Shown one piece after another: positions 7,926 to 16,458 of a DNA stretch of 64,000 nucleotides. The stretch covers positions 62,001 to 126,000 of the forward strand of contig JAIVFU010000005.1 in the NCBI GenBank assembly GCA_020829485.1, given 5' to 3'. The number at the start of each line of letters is the position of its first letter. The stretch's first letter is position 1. The notes beneath the pieces are model-generated. The model was not told where the DNA came from and ran no database searches. It worked only from the letters and a program-made list of their open reading frames with translations. The translations under genes and the position numbers were made by a program. The stretch comes from Nostoc sp. CHAB 5834. GTDB lineage: Bacteria > Cyanobacteriota > Cyanobacteriia > Cyanobacteriales > Nostocaceae.

Positions 7926-8552
7926 TTAGTTAGTCGAACTCGATTCTGGTATCTCTCTCTGAACACTTTGAGATAAAATCCCTAAAATCTTATCGATCTC
8001 TTTGATGTAATAATTACTCAAATCAATAAATATATTGTTTTCTTCTAACTTCAAAAACTTCCAAATATCCCCCGTTGTTACCGCGCCATAAATTTTACTA
8101 ATATCATTTCCTTCTTGTTGATTAAACAATTGTGCTGCCAACATTGCTGCCGCACATTCACCTAATCCACCTTTAATATTTTCATTTTTCGCTTCAATAA
8201 TAACTACCACAGGCACATTAATTGTTAATTGCTCTTTAGCACGACTGATGATAAAATCACAATAACCATTTAGACCTTTTTCAACATCTACATTAAAATC
8301 TGTTCCCGAAAATAAACTAATTGGATAATTAGCCCTGCGTCTTACCTCTAACAATATCGGAGTGATAATCATTTCTGAACGAGCTTTTTCAGTATTAATT
8401 GCTAAAGCCAGTTCTGTCGTTTCTTCTAAAGAATTTATGAGTTTATCGCTTGGCTGTAAAGGTTCGATGTCGGCACATAAATCAGTTTGTTCATCAATTT
8501 GGATGCTGAATGACTTTTTAAATTTACTTAATGTAAAGTCGTTATAAGCCAT
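7926..8552 (-). CDS. Conserved cyanobacterial protein with PD-(D/E)XK-like nuclease fold
   Basis: Read from the ATG at 8552 (MAYNDFTLSKFKKSF), 208 residues. A longer frame to 8648 adds 32 residues encoded by a dispersed repeat (8582-8610) and is unlikely to be the true start. The segment LNGYCDFIISR followed by VVVIIEAKNENI resembles the D...ExK arrangement of restriction-endonuclease-like folds, and GLGECAAAMLAAQLFNQ is a conserved helix of these proteins. The function is unknown. No methylase or TA partner is adjacent. Confidence 0.7.
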   Translation of the reverse strand: MAYNDFTLSKFKKSFSIQIDEQTDLCADIEPLQPSDKLINSLEETTELALAINTEKARSEMIITPILLEVRRRANYPISLFSGTDFNVDVEKGLNGYCDFIISRAKEQLTINVPVVVIIEAKNENIKGGLGECAAAMLAAQLFNQQEGNDISKIYGAVTTGDIWKFLKLEENNIFIDLSNYYIKEIDKILGILSQSVQREIPESSSTN

Positions 8553-8849
8553 TCTCAGCACCTCATACCAATTTTGGATTTGGCGTTCGCGTAGCGTGTC
8601 GGAGACAAAAGTTGTAAGGAGGGTTTCCCTCCGTGGCAAACTTTTCAAGACGGATAAGAAAATTTAAAATCACAACCAAAATGCTTTTTCCCAAATCTTA
8701 AACAATACTAATTGTCCCAATTTAGTGTCAATGTTTCATCGCTTCCACATTTAATGGGACATGGTAAGAGTTGAAGGAGATTTTGATTACAATGAAAATT
8801 CCCAATTAAAAAATTCAAAATGAAAATCTAACATTTTGAATTTTTAATC

Positions 8850-9422
8850 TTATTCCACTTCATTAAAAAGATGTTCCTCTAACAGAGGTTGCACTTTACG
8901 AAACTCCTCTGGAGAGAGTAATTCAGGTTCACCTGTTTTTGTTATCCGTGCAAAAAATAATAGGGGATCGAGGGGTGTATAAATTGCATACTCCTGATCT
9001 TCATCATAGAAGCTAGCGAGTAGCTGTAATTGCTCCGGATCTAAATCCGCCTCTTCGTCTTCGATTTCTAAGGTGAAGAGTTCTGATTCTTCAACAGGCG
9101 GTAAGTCACCTGCAACAGTCAGAGCATAAGCTGTGTTCTTCAATATCAGGTTCTGCTCAGATAACACAGCTTGGGCAGTGGCAAAAATTTGCTCAATAAT
9201 GCTGTCATCTTCTACCAGAACCGCTTCTTCTTCCTCACCGTCACCTTCCCAAGAAAAAATTTCTACAGGGGAGTCTACAGGAAGAAGTAAAACGTATTCT
9301 TGTTCATCGACTTCGAGGGAATGCTCAATGTAACATTCGAGCGATCGCCCTTTGTCATCGGTTAAAGTGATGGAACCCGCATGAGCGTTATCATTTTCTT
9401 CAGGAAAAGGAGAGGAAAACAT
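8850..9422 (-). CDS. DUF3727 domain protein
   Basis: 190 residues, very acidic (many Glu/Asp). The N-terminal part (SITLTDDKGRSLECYIEHSLEVDEQEYVLLLPVDSPVEIF) looks like the DUF1292/DUF3727 arrangement found in cyanobacteria and plastids. The C-terminal part reads DQEYAIYTPLDPLLFFARI. No catalytic residues are evident. It lies downstream of ruvX in the same direction, 141 bases away. The role is unknown. Confidence 0.8.
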   Translation of the reverse strand: MFSSPFPEENDNAHAGSITLTDDKGRSLECYIEHSLEVDEQEYVLLLPVDSPVEIFSWEGDGEEEEAVLVEDDSIIEQIFATAQAVLSEQNLILKNTAYALTVAGDLPPVEESELFTLEIEDEEADLDPEQLQLLASFYDEDQEYAIYTPLDPLLFFARITKTGEPELLSPEEFRKVQPLLEEHLFNEVE

Positions 9423-9563
9423 AGCCGAAATGTAGAAATTTAATAAATACCAGCAACTTTGAAAATCGCTTAACTATTTAATGACATGTTATGGCAACCA
9501 AATAGCGTTATACGTAGATACAACTGCTGGCTAATCGTTTTCAGAATATCATGTTAAAAGGTA

Positions 9564-10040
9564 TCAATATTCAATAGCCGCAACTGAACTGTGGGAGTTG
9601 GCACGCTTAACATCCAACCATTGTTGTAAAATCAAAGCGGCTGCCTTGCGGTCAATCAAACCTTTATGGCGTGAGGGGGAGCGGTTCTCAGCTATCAGCA
9701 ATTGTTCTGCTTGAAATGAAGTTAAGCGCTCATCCATATATTCCACAGGCAGTTTCAGTGCTTTCGCAAGTCTTGTAGTAAATTTTTGAACTTGACGCGC
9801 CTGAAATCCTATTGAGCCATCCATTGAATAAGGTAAGCCCATCACCAGGATTTGCACCTCGCGTTCATTAACTATTTGCCGGATTTGTTCGACATCCTGC
9901 TCAAAAGATGTGCGCTCAATTGTGGTAATCCCCGTGGCAATTAAACCCGTGCGATCGCACCCGGCCACACCAATTCGCTTGCGACCGAAATCTAGTCCCA
10001 ACGCTGAAATAAAAGGTTTTGGTTGCTCTTGGGATATCAC
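9564..10040 (-). CDS. ruvX: Putative pre-16S rRNA nuclease / Holliday junction resolvase-like RuvX (YqgF)
   Basis: 158 residues. The RNase H-like YqgF fold is recognised by ALGLDFGRKRIGVA (first catalytic Asp), MGLPYSMDGSIGFQA, the YMDERLTSFQAEQLL motif and the final IDRKAAALILQQWL. YqgF proteins process the 5' end of 16S rRNA, and resolvase activity has also been reported. It starts 2 bases after the stop of the GNAT gene upstream, so the two are almost surely co-transcribed. Confidence 0.92.
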   Translation of the reverse strand: MISQEQPKPFISALGLDFGRKRIGVAGCDRTGLIATGITTIERTSFEQDVEQIRQIVNEREVQILVMGLPYSMDGSIGFQARQVQKFTTRLAKALKLPVEYMDERLTSFQAEQLLIAENRSPSRHKGLIDRKAAALILQQWLDVKRANSHSSVAAIEY

Positions 10041-10042
10041 AA

Positions 10043-11281
10043 TTAATTCTCCTGCTGTGCATCTGCTGATTCAGAAATCGGTGATGCTTCCATGCTAGGA
10101 TTTTTTACCGAAAAGTTAATCGGTTCTGACAAGCTTTGCAGTGCTTTATCTGACGATGGCAGTTGTCCGGGTTGTATCCATGACATTCCACCTGGTATCG
10201 GTTTACGTGCTGGTTGTAAACCTTGTAGCATATCAGTCCACTGAATTCCTTCTAAGGAGACGAATTTAGACTCTCGTAGCTTGTGCCATACAGAGCGAGA
10301 CATAACTAATGTATGTTCTATGCGTTTTGCCCCAATTCGCTCCAAATATTCTTCTCGCTCTGCCTGATAGTCTGAGGAAGCGAGTTGTAACCCTTGCTGG
10401 GGAAAATCTTGGGCAATACGAGCCAGTTGAGATAATAATTCTGGATACAGCCAGGTATAAGCAGGATGAACAGTCAGCGTTGCAACATGGGGAACTTCCC
10501 CTTTACGGTCAAGTTGCACCTGAAAATAGCCGATCGCAGCTTTGCGTTGCGGTTCAAATACGTAACCACTCACTACTTCTGTTTTGCTCACCCATTGCAT
10601 TACTGCATCAGTTAAAGCACCAAACAAACTGGTTTTAAAATCGCGGGTGTTACGGTCAAAAACCTGACGTACCAAAGGTGGCATTGATGCCGTATCTAGT
10701 TGATATAGCAACTGGGCATCAGCATTACTCACTGGCAAAAGGTTGGGTAAGTCTGGCTCTGCTTGCGCCAATTCAGCCAGTAACTCTGGGCCAATTTCCC
10801 AGTACGTCATTTCTGCCAGACGCTGAAATCCATTTTGCCGATATAGTGCCAGCGCCTCAATATCATTGATATTAACTTCCAGTAACCAAGTCCGAGCTTC
10901 CAGAATCGATTCAAAGCAATGACGCAAAAGTTGCGAGCCAGTTCCTTGTTTATCGACACCACGCTCTAACAGCACTTGATCGATGCGCCAAGTGCTGCGT
11001 GTCCGGTTAAAGGGTGACACTTGAATCATCCCTAGAAGCATCCGCCCTTGCTCTGCTATGTAGGCACAGAGGCGATACTGTAGCGGGTTAGGAAACCAAC
11101 TCAAAAATTTGAGTAATCCATACCAGCGACGCAGCATGAGCATTTGGCTGATGGCAAAACCTGCTCCCTTGGGAGTGAGGGCTGAGAATGACTCTTGAGT
11201 TATGCGCTCAATTCCGTCCAGATCCCGGTATTGGACTGGTCGGATAACAACGCTGAGGTTTCTGGGAAGTAATGAAGTCAT
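10043..11281 (-). CDS. GNAT family N-acetyltransferase (two-lobed)
   Basis: 412 residues. The N-terminal GNAT domain (about 1-160) has LLERGVDKQGTGSQLLRHC, which covers the acetyl-CoA-binding region, and NINDIEALALYRQNGFQRL, the usual C-terminal GNAT signature. The second half is a weaker repeat ending LERIGAKRIEHTLVMSR. Nearly contiguous with ruvX downstream. The substrate is unknown. Confidence 0.85.
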   Translation of the reverse strand: MTSLLPRNLSVVIRPVQYRDLDGIERITQESFSALTPKGAGFAISQMLMLRRWYGLLKFLSWFPNPLQYRLCAYIAEQGRMLLGMIQVSPFNRTRSTWRIDQVLLERGVDKQGTGSQLLRHCFESILEARTWLLEVNINDIEALALYRQNGFQRLAEMTYWEIGPELLAELAQAEPDLPNLLPVSNADAQLLYQLDTASMPPLVRQVFDRNTRDFKTSLFGALTDAVMQWVSKTEVVSGYVFEPQRKAAIGYFQVQLDRKGEVPHVATLTVHPAYTWLYPELLSQLARIAQDFPQQGLQLASSDYQAEREEYLERIGAKRIEHTLVMSRSVWHKLRESKFVSLEGIQWTDMLQGLQPARKPIPGGMSWIQPGQLPSSDKALQSLSEPINFSVKNPSMEASPISESADAQQEN

Positions 11282-11504
11282 TTTTATTCGAGCCGCTATT
11301 TAGCCTTAACTAACTGCTCTTCAAAGGAACTGCTGCAATAATATTAACTGCTTTTTGCCCCTTACTATTGCACCAAAAGGGTGATTTTAGTAACTTAATA
11401 CTTAAAAAAGCAGAAAAAGCAGACTTTGTAAGAACACCATTGGCATTAACCCAACAACATCTGCCTTATATTTTATTGGAATTTTGATTAAAATTTGTAT
11501 ATAT

Positions 11505-11717
11505 TTACAGCCCTTGTCGAGAAACTAGCTTTTCAAAGTGGGCTTGGGTTTGATGGAGTAATTGCTGGCGACTATCTACCAGTGTTTGCTTCAGGGTTGG
11601 AACAAGATTGCGAGCTTGCAGAGTCATGTGAAGTTGCAGGTTGGCGACGTATTCACTGAAATCTTGATTCACTTCATTTGCGCCCGCATCTGTTAATAAA
11701 TTTGATTCCATTGCCAC
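11505..11717 (-). CDS. Small hypothetical protein
   Basis: I read it from a GTG at 11717 because AGGAG lies 6 bases before it; an ATG two codons later (11711) is equally possible. This gives about 70 residues (MAMESNLLTDAGANEV...). The C-terminal half looks like a long amphipathic helix (QTLVDSRQQLLHQTQAHFEKL). The family is not recognised. Confidence 0.55.
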   Translation of the reverse strand: MAMESNLLTDAGANEVNQDFSEYVANLQLHMTLQARNLVPTLKQTLVDSRQQLLHQTQAHFEKLVSRQGL

Positions 11718-11868
11718 TGTGTTCTCCTGTGTTAATCCTGTGCTGTCTCTCTTTATGAACAAAAACTATCACGTTATTTTGACTAACTTCTTAATTTGCA
11801 ATGAAGTTTAACGCTTATAGCGGGATAGGGATAGGGATAGCGATCGCAGTAGAGTTTTTCTTTGCCCC

Positions 11869-12360
11869 TTAAAATCTCAAACCAACACCACCTTGTACAG
11901 AGATAGCTGTACCACCGCTATCACGGTAGGCATCAAAAGCAATGATGGCGTTGCCAAAAAGCACAGTATTGCTATTTGGGATCATATAATCAATGCCCGG
12001 TTGTAAAGCAAAACTAATTTTGTCGCCTACAGGAGAAGATCCACCACCACCAGCCAACACTAACCCAGCACCCAGGTAAGCATCAGCTTGCCAATTAAGG
12101 GGTAAATCGTAGGAAACCGTTGGCACAATTGCCGTATTATTACCAATTAACACTTGGGCACGCAGTGAAAGTGGCGCTTCCAAAAGCTTGTAGCGACCGG
12201 CTATAACTCCCCCCAATTGGAGACCATCAGTAAAACCAAGAGTGGGGCCTATACCGATATAACTGCCGTATGCTACTTGAGCTTGTGCTGGTTTAGCACT
12301 TGCCAGACTCAAGACCAAGCCAGCCCCCAAAACTGAAACCAAATATGGAATAAATTTCAT
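11869..12360 (-). CDS. Secreted outer-membrane-barrel-like hypothetical protein
   Basis: Read from the ATG at 12360, which has GAGG just upstream; 163 residues. The signal peptide is MKFIPYLVSVLGAGLVLSLA followed by an AQA-type cleavage site. The mature part alternates polar and hydrophobic residues with many Gly, such as YGSYIGIGPTLGFTDGLQLGGVIAGR, broken here into short strands, and ends GGVGLRF, an aromatic C-terminus typical of barrel proteins. The function is unknown. Confidence 0.65.
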   Translation of the reverse strand: MKFIPYLVSVLGAGLVLSLASAKPAQAQVAYGSYIGIGPTLGFTDGLQLGGVIAGRYKLLEAPLSLRAQVLIGNNTAIVPTVSYDLPLNWQADAYLGAGLVLAGGGGSSPVGDKISFALQPGIDYMIPNSNTVLFGNAIIAFDAYRDSGGTAISVQGGVGLRF

Positions 12361-12377
12361 AACCGAACTCCTCACAC

Positions 12378-12411
12378 CAATTAGTCATTAGTCATTAGTC
12401 ATTGGTTATTC
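12378..12411. repeat. Heptanucleotide short tandem repeat
   Basis: Tandem copies of TTAGTCA. The same class recurs at 16427-16455 and 62450-62490 as TTGGTCA/TTTGTCA, and at 38172-38206, 41680-41704 and 41853-41890 as TGACAAA. Such heptamer repeats are characteristic of heterocystous cyanobacteria. Confidence 0.8.
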
Positions 12412-12473
12412 GCCTTGTCTCCCTCATCTCCCTCATCCTCCCCTGCCCCCTGCTCCCTGCCCCCCCTCCCATT

Positions 12474-14627
12474 CTACGGGCAACTAGAATGAATGCCTCC
12501 TTGAGTACAAATGTATGCTACTTGCTTAGGATCTAAATTTTTAGCTTTAGAAAAATCAACTCCTTGAACTACGGCAGATACTGAGCCTAAATCTGGGGTT
12601 TCTACAAATTGCTCTGCTGGATCTTGTTTACTAGGAGCGAGAATTGCCCCCTTAAAATCTGCTCCGGCGACATTTGCCCCCCGTAAATCTGCAAGACTCA
12701 GGTCGGCATTTTGCAAGTTAGCGTTTTCCATCTGGGCAGAACGCAAAACAGCACCAGCTAGACGAGTGGCGCTCAAGTTAGCATTGTTGAGATTAGCACG
12801 ATCCAAGTAGGCTCCTGATAAATCTGCCCCTTGCCAATCAGTGTTAGTTAAATTTGCAAAGGATAATTGCGTTCCGATGGCAGTGACGCGACCTAAACGG
12901 GCAGCGTACAGATTGGCTTCGTTCAATTTAGCGTCACCTAAATCTGCTCCAGTCAAGCTAGCTTTTTCCAAAACAGCGTTTCGCAGATCGGCTCCTACTA
13001 GTTGGGCGCTGTTGAGTTTAGCTTCATATAGACGTGCGTTGGATAAGTTGGCTCTGTTGAGAGTGGCGCGGCTCAAATCGATCCGGTTCATCAAGACGCG
13101 ACTGAGATTAGCATCAGTAAGATTGGCTTGCTGCAACTGAGCTTGGCTTAAATCAGCCATTACATCATCATAGGTATCCCAGCGTCCATCTTCACCCACG
13201 CCTCGAAAGCGGCTACCTTTAAAGCTGGCTTGGTTAAGATTTGCAGATTTAAACTTAACTCCTGATAAATCAAGGTTGTCTAGTACCAAGTTGAAGAAGG
13301 AAGTTCCTGGAGTCCCGCTTTGACCTAATTGGGTGCTACTAAGGTCAACGCCCTCGATTTTACCACTGTAAACAGAGAGAATCTTGTTGATCGTCCGCTG
13401 GTTTCTTTGTAGCCGCCCTTGCCGTAATTCCCGTTCTTGGGTTGCAGTGCTACCCACAGACTCTAGTTCGCTAACCAAAAACTGATTCTTATTTTTTAGT
13501 TCTGGGATGGCTTTGGGCCCAACAGTTGTCAAAGCTTGTTGAATCGTATCCAAGAGGCTGGGGTTGGTTTCGCTAACCAAGAGATCCGCCAGAAATTTAG
13601 CGGACTGTGGGTTATTAATACCACCCATAGCCAGAATTGCACTTTGGCGTTGCTCATTAGTCACCCCAGAGTTGGAATTCAATTGGTTGTGAAGTTCGTC
13701 GAACTGTTCCCTGTTGATTTTCTCGGTTGCTCGCTGGGATTGTTGAATTTGGATATAAACTTGAGTACCTATTAAAGTTGCCAACACAGCAGTCATACTC
13801 GTAAGCCCTACCCCAAACAAAGTCAAATTAGGATTTTGCTGTATCCGCCGCCACAGATTAGGCGACTGGTTGGTTTGGGCTGCCGCTAATTCTTCTCCCT
13901 CCTGCCATTCTTCTGCTTGATCATTACCGCTAGCAGACTCAGCTTTGTTGTTAGCTAAAAGTGAGGATGGCAAGGGGCGAGTCGCATCTATTGTATGAGT
14001 GCCTGCAAGTTGATCATGCAATGCGCGACGACCCCGGCGCGACGGTAAGCCTATCCCCTCACCCACAATCATTAACAAAGATAAAAATGTGAATAATCCT
14101 AAATTAGGAAAAGCAAAGCTGTAGCGCCACAGCAGATAGGCAATGGAAATGGGTACAGTCCAACGCCCAACTCCTTCTCTAATTACAACTGCCCCCAAAG
14201 CAGGTGGTTTTCCTTGCTCGTTGACAACCCGCACTTTTAACCAACGTTTAGGAATTGTGCTACCAGTCTTAGCCAATAAATATAATTGCCACCATGAGAG
14301 AGTTACAGGTGCTAACAAGGCGATTGTCCACAAAATATTAGTCGGCCATGCCACGTTACGGATGCCATAGCTAACAGGTAAAGCCAGGGGTCTGGCGATC
14401 GCTCTTTCTGTAACTAACAATACGGGGTTAAGGGGCACTCGATTAAAATCGCTTCTAGAATCGGCATAGACACCAATGCTGAAGGGAATCAACCCACTTG
14501 TAACCACTAATGTAATTTCAGCAGCCCAAGCAGCAAACCGCCTGCTTGCTAGCAGCAGCGAATTGGCTCTTTCTGGTTGTTTTGACTGATCAGATTGATT
14601 ACTTCTTTTGACAATTGGTGTCGTCAT
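12474..14627 (-). CDS. RDD-family membrane protein fused to pentapeptide repeats
   Basis: 717 residues. Residues about 25-230 are an RDD-type membrane domain with several hydrophobic segments and the typical GSTIPKRWLKVRVVNEQGKPP loop, cut here into its main motif. A further membrane segment is at about 268-290 (LTLFGVGLTSMTAVLATLIG), followed by a HEAT-like stretch (QSAILAMGGINNPQSAKFL). The C-terminal ~300 residues are pentapeptide repeats of the A(D/N)Lxx type (ANLSRVLMNRIDLSRATL, GADLRNAVLEKASLTGADL), which fold as a right-handed beta-helix. The protein ends with a small Cys-containing tail (YICTQGGIHSSCP). A membrane-anchored scaffold is the simplest reading; the function is unknown. Confidence 0.85.
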   Translation of the reverse strand: MTTPIVKRSNQSDQSKQPERANSLLLASRRFAAWAAEITLVVTSGLIPFSIGVYADSRSDFNRVPLNPVLLVTERAIARPLALPVSYGIRNVAWPTNILWTIALLAPVTLSWWQLYLLAKTGSTIPKRWLKVRVVNEQGKPPALGAVVIREGVGRWTVPISIAYLLWRYSFAFPNLGLFTFLSLLMIVGEGIGLPSRRGRRALHDQLAGTHTIDATRPLPSSLLANNKAESASGNDQAEEWQEGEELAAAQTNQSPNLWRRIQQNPNLTLFGVGLTSMTAVLATLIGTQVYIQIQQSQRATEKINREQFDELHNQLNSNSGVTNEQRQSAILAMGGINNPQSAKFLADLLVSETNPSLLDTIQQALTTVGPKAIPELKNKNQFLVSELESVGSTATQERELRQGRLQRNQRTINKILSVYSGKIEGVDLSSTQLGQSGTPGTSFFNLVLDNLDLSGVKFKSANLNQASFKGSRFRGVGEDGRWDTYDDVMADLSQAQLQQANLTDANLSRVLMNRIDLSRATLNRANLSNARLYEAKLNSAQLVGADLRNAVLEKASLTGADLGDAKLNEANLYAARLGRVTAIGTQLSFANLTNTDWQGADLSGAYLDRANLNNANLSATRLAGAVLRSAQMENANLQNADLSLADLRGANVAGADFKGAILAPSKQDPAEQFVETPDLGSVSAVVQGVDFSKAKNLDPKQVAYICTQGGIHSSCP

Positions 14628-14724
14628 CGCATAATTTCCTTTGACATTATTTATACGCCGTGATCGGCACAGTTAAAATAGACTAAGCTAATCGGCAAAA
14701 AGTGAAATAGAATTTTGGAGCTAT

Positions 14725-14759
14725 AAGTCAGGAGCCATTTGTATCATGGCTCCTGACTT
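14725..14759. terminator. Strong hairpin between two minus-strand genes
   Basis: AAGTCAGGAGCCAT (14725-14738) and ATGGCTCCTGACTT (14746-14759) form a perfect 14-bp stem with a 7-base loop. It lies after the stop at 14800 and before the RDD gene start at 14627. No long T-run follows on the minus strand, so it may act as a transcript-stabilising or attenuating hairpin. Confidence 0.5.
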
Positions 14760-14799
14760 TCATAACTACGGGTATGCAAAATAAATGCATATCAGCTTA

Positions 14800-15141
14800 T
14801 TACTTACGTTGAAAGCTACTAGACACAAAAATTTTGTATCCAACATACACTAACACTGCCAAAAGTGCCAGACTAATTACAGATGCAACCAGTTTAAACA
14901 CTGCTTGCAGCATCGCCAAGCCTACTAGCACCGTCACACCCGAAACTACCAGCTTTTTTGTCCCAGATAAGCTGTTGAACCAAATCTGAAATCGCTCTAA
15001 TTGCAAGTTAAACTTGGCAAAAACAGATGCCTCAGTCTGTTTTTGCTCTTGTGGTTGGGGAACCACTTCCGGCGAAGAATTAATCTCTGCCTCTAGCTTG
15101 TTGAGGCGACGCTGCAAGTCTTCTTCTCTTTGAGGATTCAT
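14800..15141 (-). CDS. Hypothetical protein with C-terminal membrane segment
   Basis: 113 residues from the ATG at 15141 (MNPQREEDLQRRLNKLEAE). The N-terminus is a charged coiled-coil. Two closely spaced hydrophobic segments follow (KLVVSGVTVLVGLAMLQAVF and LVASVISLALLAVLVYVGY). A short basic tail ends it. Probably a small inner- or thylakoid-membrane protein; the family is not recognised. Confidence 0.65.
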   Translation of the reverse strand: MNPQREEDLQRRLNKLEAEINSSPEVVPQPQEQKQTEASVFAKFNLQLERFQIWFNSLSGTKKLVVSGVTVLVGLAMLQAVFKLVASVISLALLAVLVYVGYKIFVSSSFQRK

Positions 15142-15144
15142 CAA

Positions 15145-15522
15145 TCTTTTCTACCTCAGCTATGTCACTTATTCCACAACAGGCCAACAAATTCTATTTT
15201 TGGTGGTTGTCTTAGTGATTTTAGCTAATGTCTGTGTGTGCAATACCTTTCTGGGCAGTAAAAATTATGATGATTTTTGGAATTTTTGCGTGTTACGGAT
15301 TGAAGGACAGAATGTAGGGTAGAATATTTTAGTGCAAAAGCGCCACCACACATAGATAATTTGCAGGATTAATGGTCTTTACACCCATCAAATCTTCACA
15401 AAAAATCCTGAAATGAATGGTATTACTTTATACGACACCTTTTGGAACTAAGACAGATTGCTGCCGTCTATATAAATGATGACCATATAACAATATTGCT
15501 CTATAAAAAATCTGGAGCATTA
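15145..15522. other. Gene-free stretch
   Basis: About 380 bases between divergent genes. I see no repeat, hairpin or frame worth noting. It presumably holds both promoters. Confidence 0.4.
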
Positions 15523-15969
15523 ATGAAAATGAAAACGCTTAGGCTACTGACAATGGTTCCCGCAGCTTTGGCGATGAGTTTGGTTTTCGCCCAGACTAAT
15601 TTGGCACAGACACCAACAACCCAAATTAATCGGAATCTCCAACCAGATCCACTAATTTTAAAGGGAAAGTCTGGGGGAACTGTCAAAAGTAATTGTGGCA
15701 ATATTACCACTGAACCTAATCAAGTTATCCAGGTTACAGAGTCACTACCTTATTTGCGATTAACAGTAGAGAGTGAAGGGAAACCAACGCTGTTGATCGA
15801 TGGGCCTGGGGGACGCTTTTGTGTAATGGCAGATAAATATTCTGGAGGCAAGCCAGAACTTTCTGGTTTCTGGCAAGCAGGAACATACTCGTTGTTTGTC
15901 GGCGAACAATCCCAAGGAAAGCCAAACTTTAACTACACCCTCTCAATCTCGCAAGAAACAAAGAAATAG
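15523..15969 (+). CDS. Secreted hypothetical protein
   Basis: Read from the ATG at 15523 (GGAG at 15514-15517); 148 residues. The signal peptide is MKMKTLRLLTMVPAALAMSL followed by an AQT-type site. The mature part has two Cys (SNCGNITTEP and GPGGRFCVMADKY), likely a periplasmic disulfide, and ends FVGEQSQGKPNFNYTLSIS. The pattern resembles small cyanobacterial exported beta-sandwich proteins. No function can be assigned. Confidence 0.65.
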   Translation: MKMKTLRLLTMVPAALAMSLVFAQTNLAQTPTTQINRNLQPDPLILKGKSGGTVKSNCGNITTEPNQVIQVTESLPYLRLTVESEGKPTLLIDGPGGRFCVMADKYSGGKPELSGFWQAGTYSLFVGEQSQGKPNFNYTLSISQETKK

Positions 15970-16011
15970 TCATTTGTCCTTTGCTAATGACCAATGACCA
16001 ATGACTAATGA

Positions 16012-16383
16012 CTAATCTTCCAATGATTTGGCTGGGACTTCCACAGCTTTGACATCAATTGTGCCTTCTGGTGTTAAGCGCTGAAACTGACTATTTTGTA
16101 CTAACAATGACTCCCCACAGTTAGGGCACTGCAACTGACTGTTATTTAAACCTGTAAATTCATATCTACAGACGGGACACTGATCAGCAACTAAGTTACG
16201 TTGCAGCCACCAACGAAAGCCAAAAAAAGCCACAATGGGTGCTAAAAACAGCAACCCGACAATAATTAGTAAGGAATTAACCAACCAACCCAACCCCAGT
16301 GATGCTAGCAACCAAATAACTGCCAGCAGGGTAAGCCAAGGGCGGAGATTTAAAAGATTCAATTGAAATGACTTAAAGCTCAT
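16012..16383 (-). CDS. Membrane protein with C-terminal zinc ribbon
   Basis: 123 residues. Two membrane segments (PWLTLLAVIWLLASLGLGWL and LLIIVGLLFLAPIVAFFGF) are followed by a zinc ribbon CPVCRYEF...CPNCGESL and a short tail. The topology suggests a cytoplasmic ribbon. The role is unknown. Confidence 0.7.
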   Translation of the reverse strand: MSFKSFQLNLLNLRPWLTLLAVIWLLASLGLGWLVNSLLIIVGLLFLAPIVAFFGFRWWLQRNLVADQCPVCRYEFTGLNNSQLQCPNCGESLLVQNSQFQRLTPEGTIDVKAVEVPAKSLED

Positions 16384-16458
16384 TTTTTAAATGTCGTCTT
16401 GCTCTCCTTCTAGGATAGCGATTTTAGTCATTGGTCATTTGTCATTTGTCATTTTGAC

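Noticed and set aside
8553..8648. Extended N-terminus of the 7926-8552 gene
   Set aside because: Encoded by a dispersed repeat; the internal ATG gives the family-like start.
12841..13140. Plus-strand frame within the pentapeptide gene
   Set aside because: Mirror of the regular pentapeptide coding strand; no ribosome site.
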